From assembly GCA_016748015.1 (NCBI GenBank), contig JAAOMT010000626.1:15951-42501 (forward strand): 26,551 bases of DNA, in the 5' to 3' direction. This DNA is from Geosiphon pyriformis. Taxonomy: Eukaryota; Glomeromycota; Glomeromycetes; Archaeosporales; Geosiphonaceae. A model generated the notes under the pieces. That model was not told the origin of the DNA and ran no database searches. It worked only from the letters and a program-made list of their open reading frames with translations. Positions 1-8,412 of this stretch are shown here, piece by piece. The position numbers and the translations under genes are program-made. Position 1 is the first letter of the stretch. The number at the start of each line of letters is the position of its first letter.

Positions 1-442
1 CTGTTGTCTTGAATTCGTTGTGGAGTTGTTTCTGAATAGCTTTTTTTGTGAGGTTTGCTGTTGTAAGTTCCAGTTTTCATTCGTAGAGTGTTTTTCCAAT
101 GTGAAAATATCTATAGATTGGAGAATATTCAGTGTTTTCTTCATTGAGACACAGTTGAAGTTTTTGTTGAATTGTAGCATTTGGTGGAATACTAATTGGA
201 GTGAGCCTTAGGTTTTCTCTTAAAGCAAGCTTTAAAAGTTCTGGCAGATGAATTCCAGTATAACTTCTTGTGTTTTTTTTATATGGGTGATATTTTCGTG
301 AGTTTGGGGCTAAATTTGTAACTACTTCTGTTTGGGTATAATTAATGTGGTTTCCAGTAACAGTAATAGATAATTCGGGTATTGTTTTTAAAGCTAATAT
401 TAGTTTTTGGGATAATTGTTGAATGTTTTGAGGAATAGTCAT
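1..442 (-). pseudogene. Unrecognised reading frame downstream of Pol (env position), runs off the window
   Basis: The frame starts at ATG 440-442 (MTIPQNIQQLSQ), 116 bp after the end of Pol and in a different frame from it. It reads about 121 codons to TGA at 77-79. Beyond the TGA the same frame stays open for the remaining 76 bases to the window edge (KLELTTANLTKK onward), which suggests another premature stop in a longer gene. It has no transmembrane segment or signal peptide, so it does not look like an envelope protein. The visible part mixes helices with a central TVTGNHINYTQTEVV beta-like stretch and basic KYHPYKKNTRSY. I do not recognise it. It lies inside the element, before the 3' LTR. 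Confidence 0.5.
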
Positions 443-558
443 TATAAGCAATTGAAAAAAATAAAAATTATTTTTGGTGTATGGGTTTTTATGTTATTTT
501 TGTTTTTGTTTTTGTGAGATTGTTTCTAAATTATAAAAAAATGACTAGTAAAATTAAA

Positions 559-957
559 TTAAGTGTTCAGATTGGAAGGTTGTTCAATGACAACTATTGG
601 TTCTAAATTTCGGGGAATATCTTCGGGACTGACCAAAGGGGAATGTGTACCAATTTGTGGAATTAATGGTTCAGGATTGTTTCTGGAATGATAGTGTTTC
701 AAACGATTTCTATGTGCAACTTTTGTTAGGATTTTGTTATCAAGTCTTAGCTTGTATAATCCATTGCCTAGGACTTCATAGATAAAGAATGGTCCATCCC
801 ATTTATTTTCAAATTTTCCACTCCATTGTTTTTCAGCTTTAGTTCTGTATAAGAGAACTTTGTTTCCAATTTTGAATTTATTGATGACTAAAGGCAATTT
901 GTCATCATGCCATTCTTTTTGTTTAGCTTGGGAGTGTTCAATATGGGTGGCTGCTAT
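559..957 (-). pseudogene. pol: Integrase C-terminal domain, natural end of Pol
   Basis: In frame with the integrase core after TAA 958, this reads a HSQAKQKEWHDDK-like linker and then a compact beta domain with FKIGNKVLLYRTK, KWDGPFFIYEVLGNGLYKL and VAHRNRLKHYH. This is the GPY/F-like SH3 module found at the end of many Ty3/gypsy integrases. I see no chromodomain after it. A short Pro-rich tail ends at TAA 559-561, which I take as the original end of the polyprotein. Confidence 0.85.
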
Positions 958-1992
958 TTATCGTTTTCTTTCCAATGTACTAAGCAGAGTATAGGCTTTT
1001 TGCTGAAGCGTTTCTTGGAGATTGTTTCCATTGATCAGTTGTGCTGAGTATGTTTCCACTGTAAAACTAATTGGTAACGTTGCCGTCCTTCCATAAGTTA
1101 AATTAAATAGTGTGTGTTTCGTGGTATCTTGTTTTAATGTTCTATATGCTAGTAACACTGATGGAATAAAGAGATCCCATTCTTGCTCAAAATTGGTTGA
1201 GACTTTGGCTAATGACTCACACAATGTTCTATTAAAACGTTCCACAAGTCCATTTGTTTGTGGATGGTAGGGCGAAGACAGAGGTCTTTTGACATTAAAT
1301 TGTTCACAAATTTTTTGTATCAGGTTGTTCACAAAGTGTGTTCCCTGATCGGATAAAAGTTCAATTGGACATCCATGTCTACAAATGATGTCTTCGTAGA
1401 TAAAATTTGCTACTGATTTTGCATCTGTTCGTTGAATGGCTCTGGCTTCAGGCCATTTAGTAAGATAGTCTACAGCTACTGCAATATAATGGTTTCCTTG
1501 AGTGGTGATAGATAGTGGTCCAACTAAATCGATACCAACTCTGTCAAAAGGCTGTCCAACTTTGATTGGATTTAAAGGTTCTGTAGGGCAAGTTCCTCCT
1601 CTTCTTTGACAACTATCACAAGATTTGACATATTCATGAATGTCTTTTTTCATTTGAGGCCAAAAGTAGTATTCTAGTGTTCTTTGGGTGGTGCTATCTT
1701 TTCCGAAGTGTGCTGATAAAGGATCCGAGTGCATGTTGTATAAAATGGTCTCTTTTTCCTGTTCTTGTATTAATCTGAGTGGTTTGGTTGGGTTTTTGAA
1801 ATTTCGATAATAAATAATGTTGTTGTGTAGAAAATATTGTTTGGCTTGTTGTTGTAACTGATGTTTTTTGTCTGGAGACCAATCTGTTGGGATTGTTAAT
1901 GTCTCCAAATATTGTTTGAGATTGTTGTAGTTTTCGGGGTTCATTGTTTGTTGTTTTGATGCTGTTAATTCAAATGGGTGTTGGTTTTGTTT
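958..1992 (-). pseudogene. pol: Integrase, HHCC and DDE core
   Basis: Counting from the ATG at 1942-1944, the zinc-binding HHCC motif is His72, His79, Cys109 and Cys112. The DDE catalytic core is Asp139 (GIDLVGPL), Asp199 (LLSDQGTHF) and Glu235 (NGLVERFNRTL), all present, with the family signature YHPQTNGLVER. The ATG is probably internal: the frame is open upstream to TAG 1993-1995 and joins RNase H through a Gln-rich spacer. TAA at 958-960 separates this core from its C-terminal domain. Integrase inserts the cDNA into the host chromosome. Confidence 0.93.
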
Positions 1993-1995
1993 CTA

Positions 1996-2580
1996 ATCTT
2001 GCCTCATCCTTGAGAGACAATCAACGTTGGTGTGGAGTTTTCCTGGTTTGTGGTGTACGATGTATTAGTAATTGGCTAAAAATCCTGTCCATCGGGTTTG
2101 TTTTGCATTCAGCTGGATGTTTTTGTTTTGAAGCCATTTAAGTCCAATATTATCAGTGATAATATCAAATTTTTTGGGTCTGAGGTAAAGGTTGAAGTAA
2201 TGTAGGGCCCAGATTACTGCTGCGGTTTCTAATTCTGTTGCAGAGTAGTTCTTTTCGGCTGGCTTTAATGTTCTACTAGCATAAGCAATTACTCGCTCAT
2301 TTCTATTGTCATCTAACTGTAATAGGATGGCACCAAAGGCAGTATAAGAGGCGTCAGTTGCTAACTGGAATCGGTTGCTGAAATCTAGGTAGGCGAAGAT
2401 TGGAGCTGTTGTGAGTTTTTCCTTAAGTATTTCGAAGGCATTTTGGTGTTCTTCTGTCCATTTGTATTCGATATTTTTAGTAGTGAGCTGGTTGAGGGGT
2501 TTTGCAATTTTTGAGAATCTTTTGATGAATTTTCGGTAATAGGATGCTAATCCAATAAATCCTCTTAATTCTGTGGTATT
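1996..2580 (-). pseudogene. pol: RNase H domain of Pol, with internal TAA
   Basis: Translating the same frame gives LRGFIGLASYYRKFI (end of RT thumb), then RNase H: ATDASYTAFGAILLQ with the first catalytic Asp, YSATELETAAVIWAL with the catalytic Glu, and IITDNIGLKWL with the third Asp (TDN where TDH is usual). RTRWTGFLANY and YIVHHKPGKLHTNVDCLSR close the connection region. TAA at 2065-2067 sits between LANY and YIVHH. The domain degrades the RNA strand after minus-strand synthesis. It is inactive as a polyprotein part here because of the flanking stops at 2581 and 1993. Confidence 0.88.
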
Positions 2581-4368
2581 TCATGGAGTCTTAAAGTTTT
2601 TGACAGTACTGATTTTTCCGGGGTCTGGTTTAATTCCATCTTTGCTAACAATGTGACCAAGAAAAGCTAAACTTGTCTTTCCAAAGTAGCATTTTTCAAT
2701 GTTCAGTTTTAATCCTGTTTTCCGTAATCGTTGAAAAACTTCTCGCAGGTGAATTAAATGTAGCTCGAAAAATGGTGAATAAACATCAGTGTCATCAAGA
2801 TAAATTACTACTGTTTTCCAAAGGAAGCCTTTGTAAACAACATCCATGAGTCTTTGGAATGTTGCTGGTGCATTGCATAATCCGAAAGGCATTACATTGA
2901 ACTCGTAATTTTCTCCTTGAGTGGTAAATGCTGTTTTGGGGCAGTCTTTGGGATCCATAGCAACTTGCCAGTATCCACTCTCTAAATCTAATGTTGAAAA
3001 GTATTTGGACTTTTTAAGAGCATCCAACATGTCATCAATTTGGGGAAGAGGGTAGGCATCCCCAATGGTGACACTGTTAAGTTGTCGGTAATCAACACAA
3101 AATCGTATCTTTCCATTTTTCTTTTTAATTAGAACCACAGGTAAGGCCCATGGGCTCATTGATAGTTGAATAAGCCCATTGTTAAGCATTCGTTGTACTT
3201 CTCCTTGGATAAATTGGTGACTTTTTGGAGCAACTCGGTAGGCTTGTTGTTGCCTGGGTTTGGCATCTCCTGTATAGATTTGGTGTTGAACCAAATCAGT
3301 TCTTCTTAAGTCATTGTTGTTTTTGGCGAAGATATCAGTAAATTCTGCAATTAGTTTTTTGAGCTGGGTCTGTTGTTGTAGTTTAAGTTGTCCCATGTTG
3401 ATTCGAGATAGTTTTTCTATAACAACATGGTAGTTTTCAGAGTTAGGGTTTGGGTTGATTTTCAGTAGTAAATGTCTAATAATTTCAGGGAAATCGGGGA
3501 CTGTTTGGGGTAATTCTTGTTGAAATATATTACTGTGAATAACTCCAATTTCTAAATTATTTAATAAAATTATGGGGTAATTATTGGGGTTGTAAAAAGT
3601 AACTCGGACTTTCTTTGTTCCTTCTGGAATATAAATGTTTGAGATCAAAATATTATGTTCCAAGCAAACTTGTTCATTGGACTCAAAAATTTGTTGTGTG
3701 GTTGTTGGCTTTGTGCAAGTGTAAATTTCTGGATGTTCTTCAAAGGGTGAGATGATAATTGGTTGTGGAAGTCTGAGAATCTGGTGGGATTTGTTCTGTG
3801 TGTTAAGAGCTATATTAACTGGAACTGTGAATCGTCCAGTTGAACCAAAACCTTGGGTTTCTTTATCGCTTTTTTCTAATTGTTCTTTTTGATTGACTAG
3901 TTGCAAACCCGAAATGTTGAGTAAGAGTAGGTAAATAGCTTGGGCAATTTTTTCAGCATGTTTGATTTTGAATGGTTTGTCAGTCTCATTTTGAAGCATT
4001 ACTGTTATGTCTCCAGTATATCCAGCATCGATTATTCCTCCTCTGACATTGATTCCTTTGCTTGCCAGAGAGGACCGAGAGGCGATTTGAACCATTGCTC
4101 CTGGCGGGATTTCAAGTGCAATTTTGAGGTTGATTTTTGTGAGAGATTTGGGTTTGAGAACAAGAGTATCCTTGCCTGAATATCTTAGGTCATATCCAGC
4201 ATCAATTTCGTGTGCTTTTTCAGGTTTTATTCTTTGTCCGTTGTTGTTGAAGTATTTAAGTTGTAAGGCAGGCTGATTTTTGATAAGGTAGATAGGTGTT
4301 GTTTCAATTTCTTCCGTTTCTTCAAGTTCTCCAAATTCAATTTCATTCTCATTATTTTCGCTGGGCAA
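2581..4368 (-). pseudogene. pol: dUTPase and reverse transcriptase of Pol
   Basis: The segment has 595 codons. A trimeric-type dUTPase lies at about residues 36-180 with all five motifs: DAGYDL (56-61), RSSLASKG (98-105), GGIIDAGYTGD (110-120, catalytic-pocket Tyr117), EKIAQAI (139-145) and a glycine-rich TQGFGSTGRF (171-180). It hydrolyses dUTP, limiting uracil in cDNA. A beta-rich spacer of unknown role follows (about 200-285). RT fills about 345-595: SPWALPVVLIKKKNG, RFCVDYRQLN, LDLESGYWQ (Asp461), MPFGLCNAPATFQ and YLDD (523-526), so the catalytic aspartates are intact. The YLDD is followed by TDVYS rather than the usual hydrophobic pair. The frame is open upstream to TAG 4399 and stops at TGA 2581-2583, where PRN would be expected (a CGA-to-TGA change). 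Confidence 0.92.
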
Positions 4369-4398
4369 GAGGATACTAAGAGCATAGCATTCGGGACA

Positions 4399-5859
4399 CT
4401 ATTGTTTATTGTAAGGCATAATGCATTCTTCATATAGCCTAATGTTCATTTGCTCTAATCGTTGAATTTGAGCTTCTTGGGTCAGGTAGGTGTGACTTGC
4501 AATTTGTTGATAGACTTTTACTTCATCTTCGTAATCAAATCCAGCTAATTCCATAGTGTATTCAATGTATTCTGCTTTTTTCATTTGACGAACATCTTCT
4601 TTGGTAGCTCCATTAATTAATGCCATTGCTAAGTCGAAAATCATCTTGGCGTCATGAGGGTAGTGATAAAGTTTGTTGAGAGCACTGTTGTATGCTGTAT
4701 TAAAGGGTGTTTCTCTTTTTACTTTTTCTGAAATTGATAAGGCATATTGGCAGGTCTGATCGCAGACACCTCCTCTCATTGCTACATCAATCCAATTACA
4801 TTCTTCTGGTAGCATATTTCCACAAGTCAAACAAGGAGTGTTGTCCCATTTTCCGCTCCTTTTTATTAGATGGCCCCATCGCTCTCTGTGGCAAGCCTTG
4901 CAGTAATAACAAGTATGATTCTTATACTCTTCTTCAGGTGAAATGCAGGCTCCCATTGACGATAGTTTTTTGTGGCAGTCCTTACATTTAAGAGGAATAT
5001 AGAGGCATTGTTTTCTTGGTTCGGGTTTTGAGTAAGGTATATTCCATCCAAAGGTTTCGGGTTTAGTGCGTGGGGTAAAATGTTCTTGTTCCGTTTCATC
5101 AGCCCAGTTGGACATTGATCTAAGAGCCATGAATGTTTTGATTATTGGTTTTTTTTCTTTTGGTTCAAATTCAAAAGCTGGGGCTTTTTCAGAGCGTTTG
5201 TTGAATGTACCACAAATGGCAGGTACCCGGGTGTGTTGTCCTTGGTAGGAGATTGTTAACTCTTGTGTTTCCCAATTTAGATTAGCACTGGCTTTTTGAA
5301 GCCAATCATTTCTGACAAGAGCTTGGTACTGGAGTGCGTCCATTACAAAAACTTTGACTGGAATGGTGATTCCATCAAGAGTGAATAGAAAATTGTCAAT
5401 TTCTCCCACTGGTGTTTTTTTCATACCATCAGCAATAACAATTACTGTTTGAGCTGGTCGGTCGACATTTTTTTTCAACTGTTGCATTAACTGGTAGGTG
5501 ATAATGCTTCTGGCAGATCTACTGTCTAGGATCAAGCGAATTGGCTTTCCTTCTACTTCAGCTTCTACGTACATTGTAGTGATGGCTTTTTGCTCATTAG
5601 CCACTGCATTGCTAAGCAAGAATGGTGATTCATTTGCTTCAAATTCAAAAGGAAAGATATCAGAGAGATTGGCGTTTTCAGCAATTCGGGCTGGTGGAAT
5701 AGTGGTGTGGTTATGAGAAGGGTTTTGTTGTTGTTGTGCTGCAGCTCTACCTTCCGAAAGTACAGTATGGTGAAAATCCTGTTCTTCCAGCATTGTTAAA
5801 TAACTGGATTGAGTGTAGTAGTGGTTGGGTCTTGATTGAGTGGTATTTTGGGGAACCAA
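4399..5859 (-). pseudogene. pol: Retropepsin-like protease plus Cys-rich zinc-type domain
   Basis: The segment has 486 codons. The protease is at about residues 92-215: the active-site strand reads LILDSRSARS, with Asp112, where DSG or DTG is expected, and later the hydrophobic VFVMD and LVRNDWL of the flap and second half. The Gly-to-Arg change (GGA to AGA) would be expected to abolish activity. Residues 292-370 carry eleven cysteines and a histidine: CKDC (292, 295), C305, CYYCKACH (317-324), CLTC (343, 346), C354, C366 and C370. This suggests two or three zinc sites. A helical tail follows to residue 486. The segment ends at TAG 4399-4401, after which the same frame continues CPEC into the dUTPase part. 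The first codon is TTG directly after a stop, so it is not a real start. Confidence 0.8.
4750..4986 (-). other. Cys-rich putative zinc-binding domain within Pol
   Basis: Three CxxC-type pairs plus single Cys and His residues lie in about 79 residues, between the protease and dUTPase. Another CPEC motif just after the TAG at 4399 could belong to the same fold. Standard Ty3/gypsy Pol has no such domain here. I know of no named family to assign; zinc ribbon or treble clef are possibilities only. Confidence 0.6.
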
Positions 5860-6120
5860 TTAGTTGTTTGAACTGATTCTACTGTTGTTTACTTGGTATT
5901 AGTTTTGTGGTGTGAATTGATTTTGTGTAATCAGTCTTCGAGCAGATACTTGATAATGTTGTGTGGGTGGTTGTTAGTATTGCTGTTGGATTGGTTGTGA
6001 GGCGGACTGATAATAGTTATTTTGGTATTGGGATCTTGGTGGATAGTAAACTGGAGGTGATAGTTGATAATAAGATTGCTGTGGTGGAAAGTAACGTTGA
6101 TTACCCCTATTTTGTTGGTC
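5860..6120 (-). pseudogene. Gag-Pol linker, Gln/Tyr/Pro-rich, three in-frame stops
   Basis: This is the same frame as Gag and protease, read by direct translation. It is dominated by Gln, Tyr, Pro and Ser with motifs such as PPQQSYYQ and SQYQNNYYQ. TAA codons interrupt it at 5974, 5899 and 5860. In so glutamine-rich a context each is most simply a CAA-to-TAA change. It was probably a disordered linker between nucleocapsid and protease. Confidence 0.65.
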
Positions 6121-6873
6121 TCATTGTAGCTTTCTGCAATCGCTTTTCCAGTGGCCAGAGATTCCACAGTAATGGCAATTCTGGGGCTGGTTATTGGAAA
6201 GTAGTGCAAAGTTATTTTGATTTTGTCTTTGGGGTGGTTGATATCTCTGTTGTTGTTGATTGGTAAAATAGTTTTTGATCTTCTTTGTGAGTTGGTCAAT
6301 TTTTTTCTCAGCTGCTAAGCTGGTTTCTCCAATTGCCAAATTTACAAGTTTTGTACAATTGGCCTCTTCCATGGCCATTTCGTATCTTTTCGCGTGCTGT
6401 ATGGCAGAGTTTAAATCTTCTGGCGCGTGTGGGCGAACCTTTTTAATTAGTTTATCTTTTAGACCAGCAATAAATTGATCCAAGATTTGAGCATCAGAAT
6501 AATAATCATTTGTTTCGAGTTGGCGAATTTGTCTGAGAAGTTTGTTGAATTTCCCAATATAAGTCATAACGGATTCAGAGGGTTCTTGTTTGATATTTCG
6601 AAAACGATTGCGAAGAGTGATGAAGGTATTATTGTCGGTGAACTGTTCAAAAAAGGCTGCTTTGAAAGCATTCCAATCATTGAATGGGGCGGCCAGGTTT
6701 TCAAACCATTCTCCTGCTGTTCCTTTGAGAAAGTATGGGATTGTTCTTAACATTCTGGTGGCATTCCACCCATTTGTATCTCCAGCTTTAGTAACTTGGT
6801 CAAGCCATTCTTGAGGACTGGTCTCAATGTCTTCTCCATTAAAGTCAGAGATTTTTGCAATGTATGTTGTCAT
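6121..6873 (-). pseudogene. gag: Gag capsid and CCHC zinc knuckle
   Basis: The capsid-type region (retrotransposon gag family) spans about residues 20-150, with the conserved pattern W..A...L.....W around AGEWFENL and a later RLRNRF-like helix. A glutamine-rich stretch follows near residues 206-230, then a nucleocapsid knuckle C-X2-C-X4-H-X4-C at Cys233, Cys236, His241 and Cys246. Gag packages element RNA in cytoplasmic particles. The ATG at 6871-6873 is internal: the frame is open upstream to 7069. The TGA at 6121-6123 comes four codons after the knuckle, where the polyprotein should run on. It fits a CGA-to-TGA change, though a genuine Gag stop with readthrough cannot be excluded. Confidence 0.85.
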
Positions 6874-7065
6874 TTCGTTTTCTTCATTTTCACTGTCTAT
6901 TGATTCTTTTTCAGTTATTTCAGAGTTGTTTTCTTCGTTTGCTGCTGTCTCAGAGTGTTCACTTTGATTTTCAGCTAGAAAATCAAGGAGATTGGAACTA
7001 GTTTGAAGGGGTTCTTTTTGTCTGGTGGGACTTCTGAGTGATGTAAAATCTTCTGGTCTTGCAAA

Positions 7066-7605
7066 TCAATTCAAGAGTGAATTAGGTATTTGTGCTTGTG
7101 CAAGTGAAGCTGGAAAAAGTGTGATAGTAAGTGGAAGTTTTGAACTGGTTCCTTGTTCAGGTGTTTGTAAATGTTTGTCAGTTGTTTTCGGTAGTGTTGG
7201 AGTATTTGGGGTGGTTCTTGAATATTGCTTTAATTTGTTTTTGCCTTTGTTGCTTGTTTCTGTTTCCAATTCAAAATCAATGGTGTATTGAGACTGCACT
7301 GGATATGTTTCTTTACAGTATTTGATAATGTTAAAATTAAGTTTGTGAAAGTAAGTGGCAAGTGTTTCACTATTAAGGTCTTCAGTTCCCAACTGTGAAT
7401 AGTATACTAAATTATTGTAAAGGTTGTTTTTAACTTCTGAGATATTATAATTTCCAAAAAGATAATTGTTGATGCAGTTTTCAATGTATTGGTATACTGA
7501 TTTCTTGACAACTTCAATTCCGTCTGGAATGTTGAATCTTTGCTTGCAGTGGGTGTAAATTGATTGGTAATACTCTAGAGTTGTTGTGTCTGATGTGGTC
7601 ACCAC
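7066..7605 (-). pseudogene. gag: Gag N-terminal domain, ended by an in-frame TGA
   Basis: This segment has about 179 codons and the same frame as the capsid segment downstream. The two are separated by TGA at 7066-7068 and then 64 open codons rich in Glu, Ser and Asn (6874-7065). The first half is helical and rich in Tyr and Asn. The second half (from about residue 115) is a Thr/Pro/Lys-rich linker. No ATG lies between the upstream stop at 7627-7629 and the start of the domain. The natural position is GTG at 7603-7605, preceded by AAA, so the initiator may have mutated. I do not recognise the fold; matrix-like is only a guess from its place. Confidence 0.6.
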
Positions 7606-7630
7606 TTTGAATTTGTTTTTGCTGTGTTAT

Positions 7631-7648
7631 TTCTGTAGGAGAGCACCA
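7631..7648 (-). other. Primer binding site of the gypsy element
   Basis: Two bases inside the LTR end (GGTAACA) the minus strand reads TGGTGCTCTCCTACAGAA. A site starting TGG pairs with the CCA tail of a tRNA; the implied tRNA 3' end is about GTAGGAGAGCACCA. I cannot assign the isoacceptor from memory. A tRNA set from the same genome would settle it. Confidence 0.7.
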
Positions 7649-7829
7649 AATGTTACCGGAGGTTTTTGGTCTCCTTTCTGTAATGTTGTTGATACTTATT
7701 TGCTGTGAATTCACGTTTTCTGGATGTGGTTGAACCTCCAGTAACTGAATTTATCTTCAAATTATCTCCTATAATTTGAACTTGCTGGGCTTATGAGTGG
7801 AATGGCCAATTCTGTGCCTGTTGCTTTAT

Positions 7830-7951
7830 GTAGTTACATTGTAGTAAATGTCAACTCTTTCCCAAGAATTGCTCGTCTGGAAGCTCACTAAAAATGTGTA
7901 GTTACTTTGCTGTGAAAGTCAACTCTTTTACAGGAATCTCGTCTGTAGGCT
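7830..7951 (-). repeat. Imperfect 68-bp tandem repeat in LTR R/U5
   Basis: Two copies, 7830-7885 and 7898-7951, share GTAGTTAC, GTCAACTCTTT and TCGTCTG in the same order, with a period of 68 bp and roughly three quarters identity by eye. They lie downstream of the predicted transcription start of the LTR, so they would be in the transcript leader rather than in the enhancer. Confidence 0.65.
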
Positions 7952-8242
7952 ATCCTAATGATTGTAATAAGAAAAGAAAGAAGAATAAAAGAAGTGTAAA
8001 AGAAATAGGATTTTACCAAGGGAAACGTTTTCTATCCAGGCCTGGAGTCACTAACAGTTTACTGAAATTGGTAGCTAATCAATTTCGAAATGTTAGTTGG
8101 GTTTTTGGGGATTTTCTAAGGGCAATAATTAAAAAATTTGGTTTTTTAAATTATTTGGTATTTATTTCTTTTTGTGTGTGTAGAAATGGTTCTAAGTGAT
8201 AAATCTAAAGTAAGATACATTTTCTTGAAAAGAGAAGCTCTT

Positions 8243-8250
8243 CTTTTATA
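8243..8250 (-). promoter_or_regulatory. LTR TATA box
   Basis: The minus strand reads TATAAAAG, 52 bp downstream of the nearest 9-mer motif. The same box, at almost the same distance, is in the second LTR (26505-26512). The sequence around it, including the palindrome TACAACaaGTTGTA just upstream, is nearly identical in the two LTRs. Transcription would start near 8215, which would mark the U3/R border. Confidence 0.7.
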
Positions 8251-8302
8251 CAACTTGTTGTAACACTATTCTATAAATTTGAGCTTTGCTATTTTCTACA
8301 AT

Positions 8303-8412
8303 TTCGCTGAACTAAAGATACATTTTGGCGAACTACAAGTTATTTCGGCAAACTATTAGATATTTCGGTGAACTATCAATTATTTCAGCAAATTTCTACA
8401 AATTTCAGCAAA
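8303..8412 (-). promoter_or_regulatory. U3 array of six 9-bp motifs at 20-bp spacing
   Basis: Near-palindromic 9-mers related to TTCGGCGAA start at plus-strand positions 8303, 8324, 8344, 8364, 8384 and 8404. The spacings are 21, 20, 20, 20 and 20. The copies read TTCGCTGAA, TTTGGCGAA, TTCGGCAAA, TTCGGTGAA, TTCAGCAAA and TTCAGCAAA. The array lies upstream of the LTR TATA box on the minus strand. A matching array sits in the second LTR at 26362-26451. The position in U3 and the two-helical-turn phasing suggest repeated binding sites for one transcription factor; this is inference. Confidence 0.75.

Noticed and set aside
5961-6266. Plus-strand frame of about 100 codons opposite gag
   Set aside because: A shadow of the Gln-rich minus-strand linker and nucleocapsid.
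559-7605. Altered genetic code or programmed readthrough as the cause of in-frame stops
   Set aside because: All three stop codons occur, at many unrelated places, and active-site residues are lost as well. Decay explains this better.
7894-8199. Plus-strand frame of 101 codons in the LTR
   Set aside because: It lies antisense within R/U5 of the LTR, with repeat-derived sequence and no motif.
8303-8412. CRISPR array
   Set aside because: The repeat is only 9 bp with 11-bp related gaps, lies in a eukaryotic LTR, and has no spacers or cas genes.
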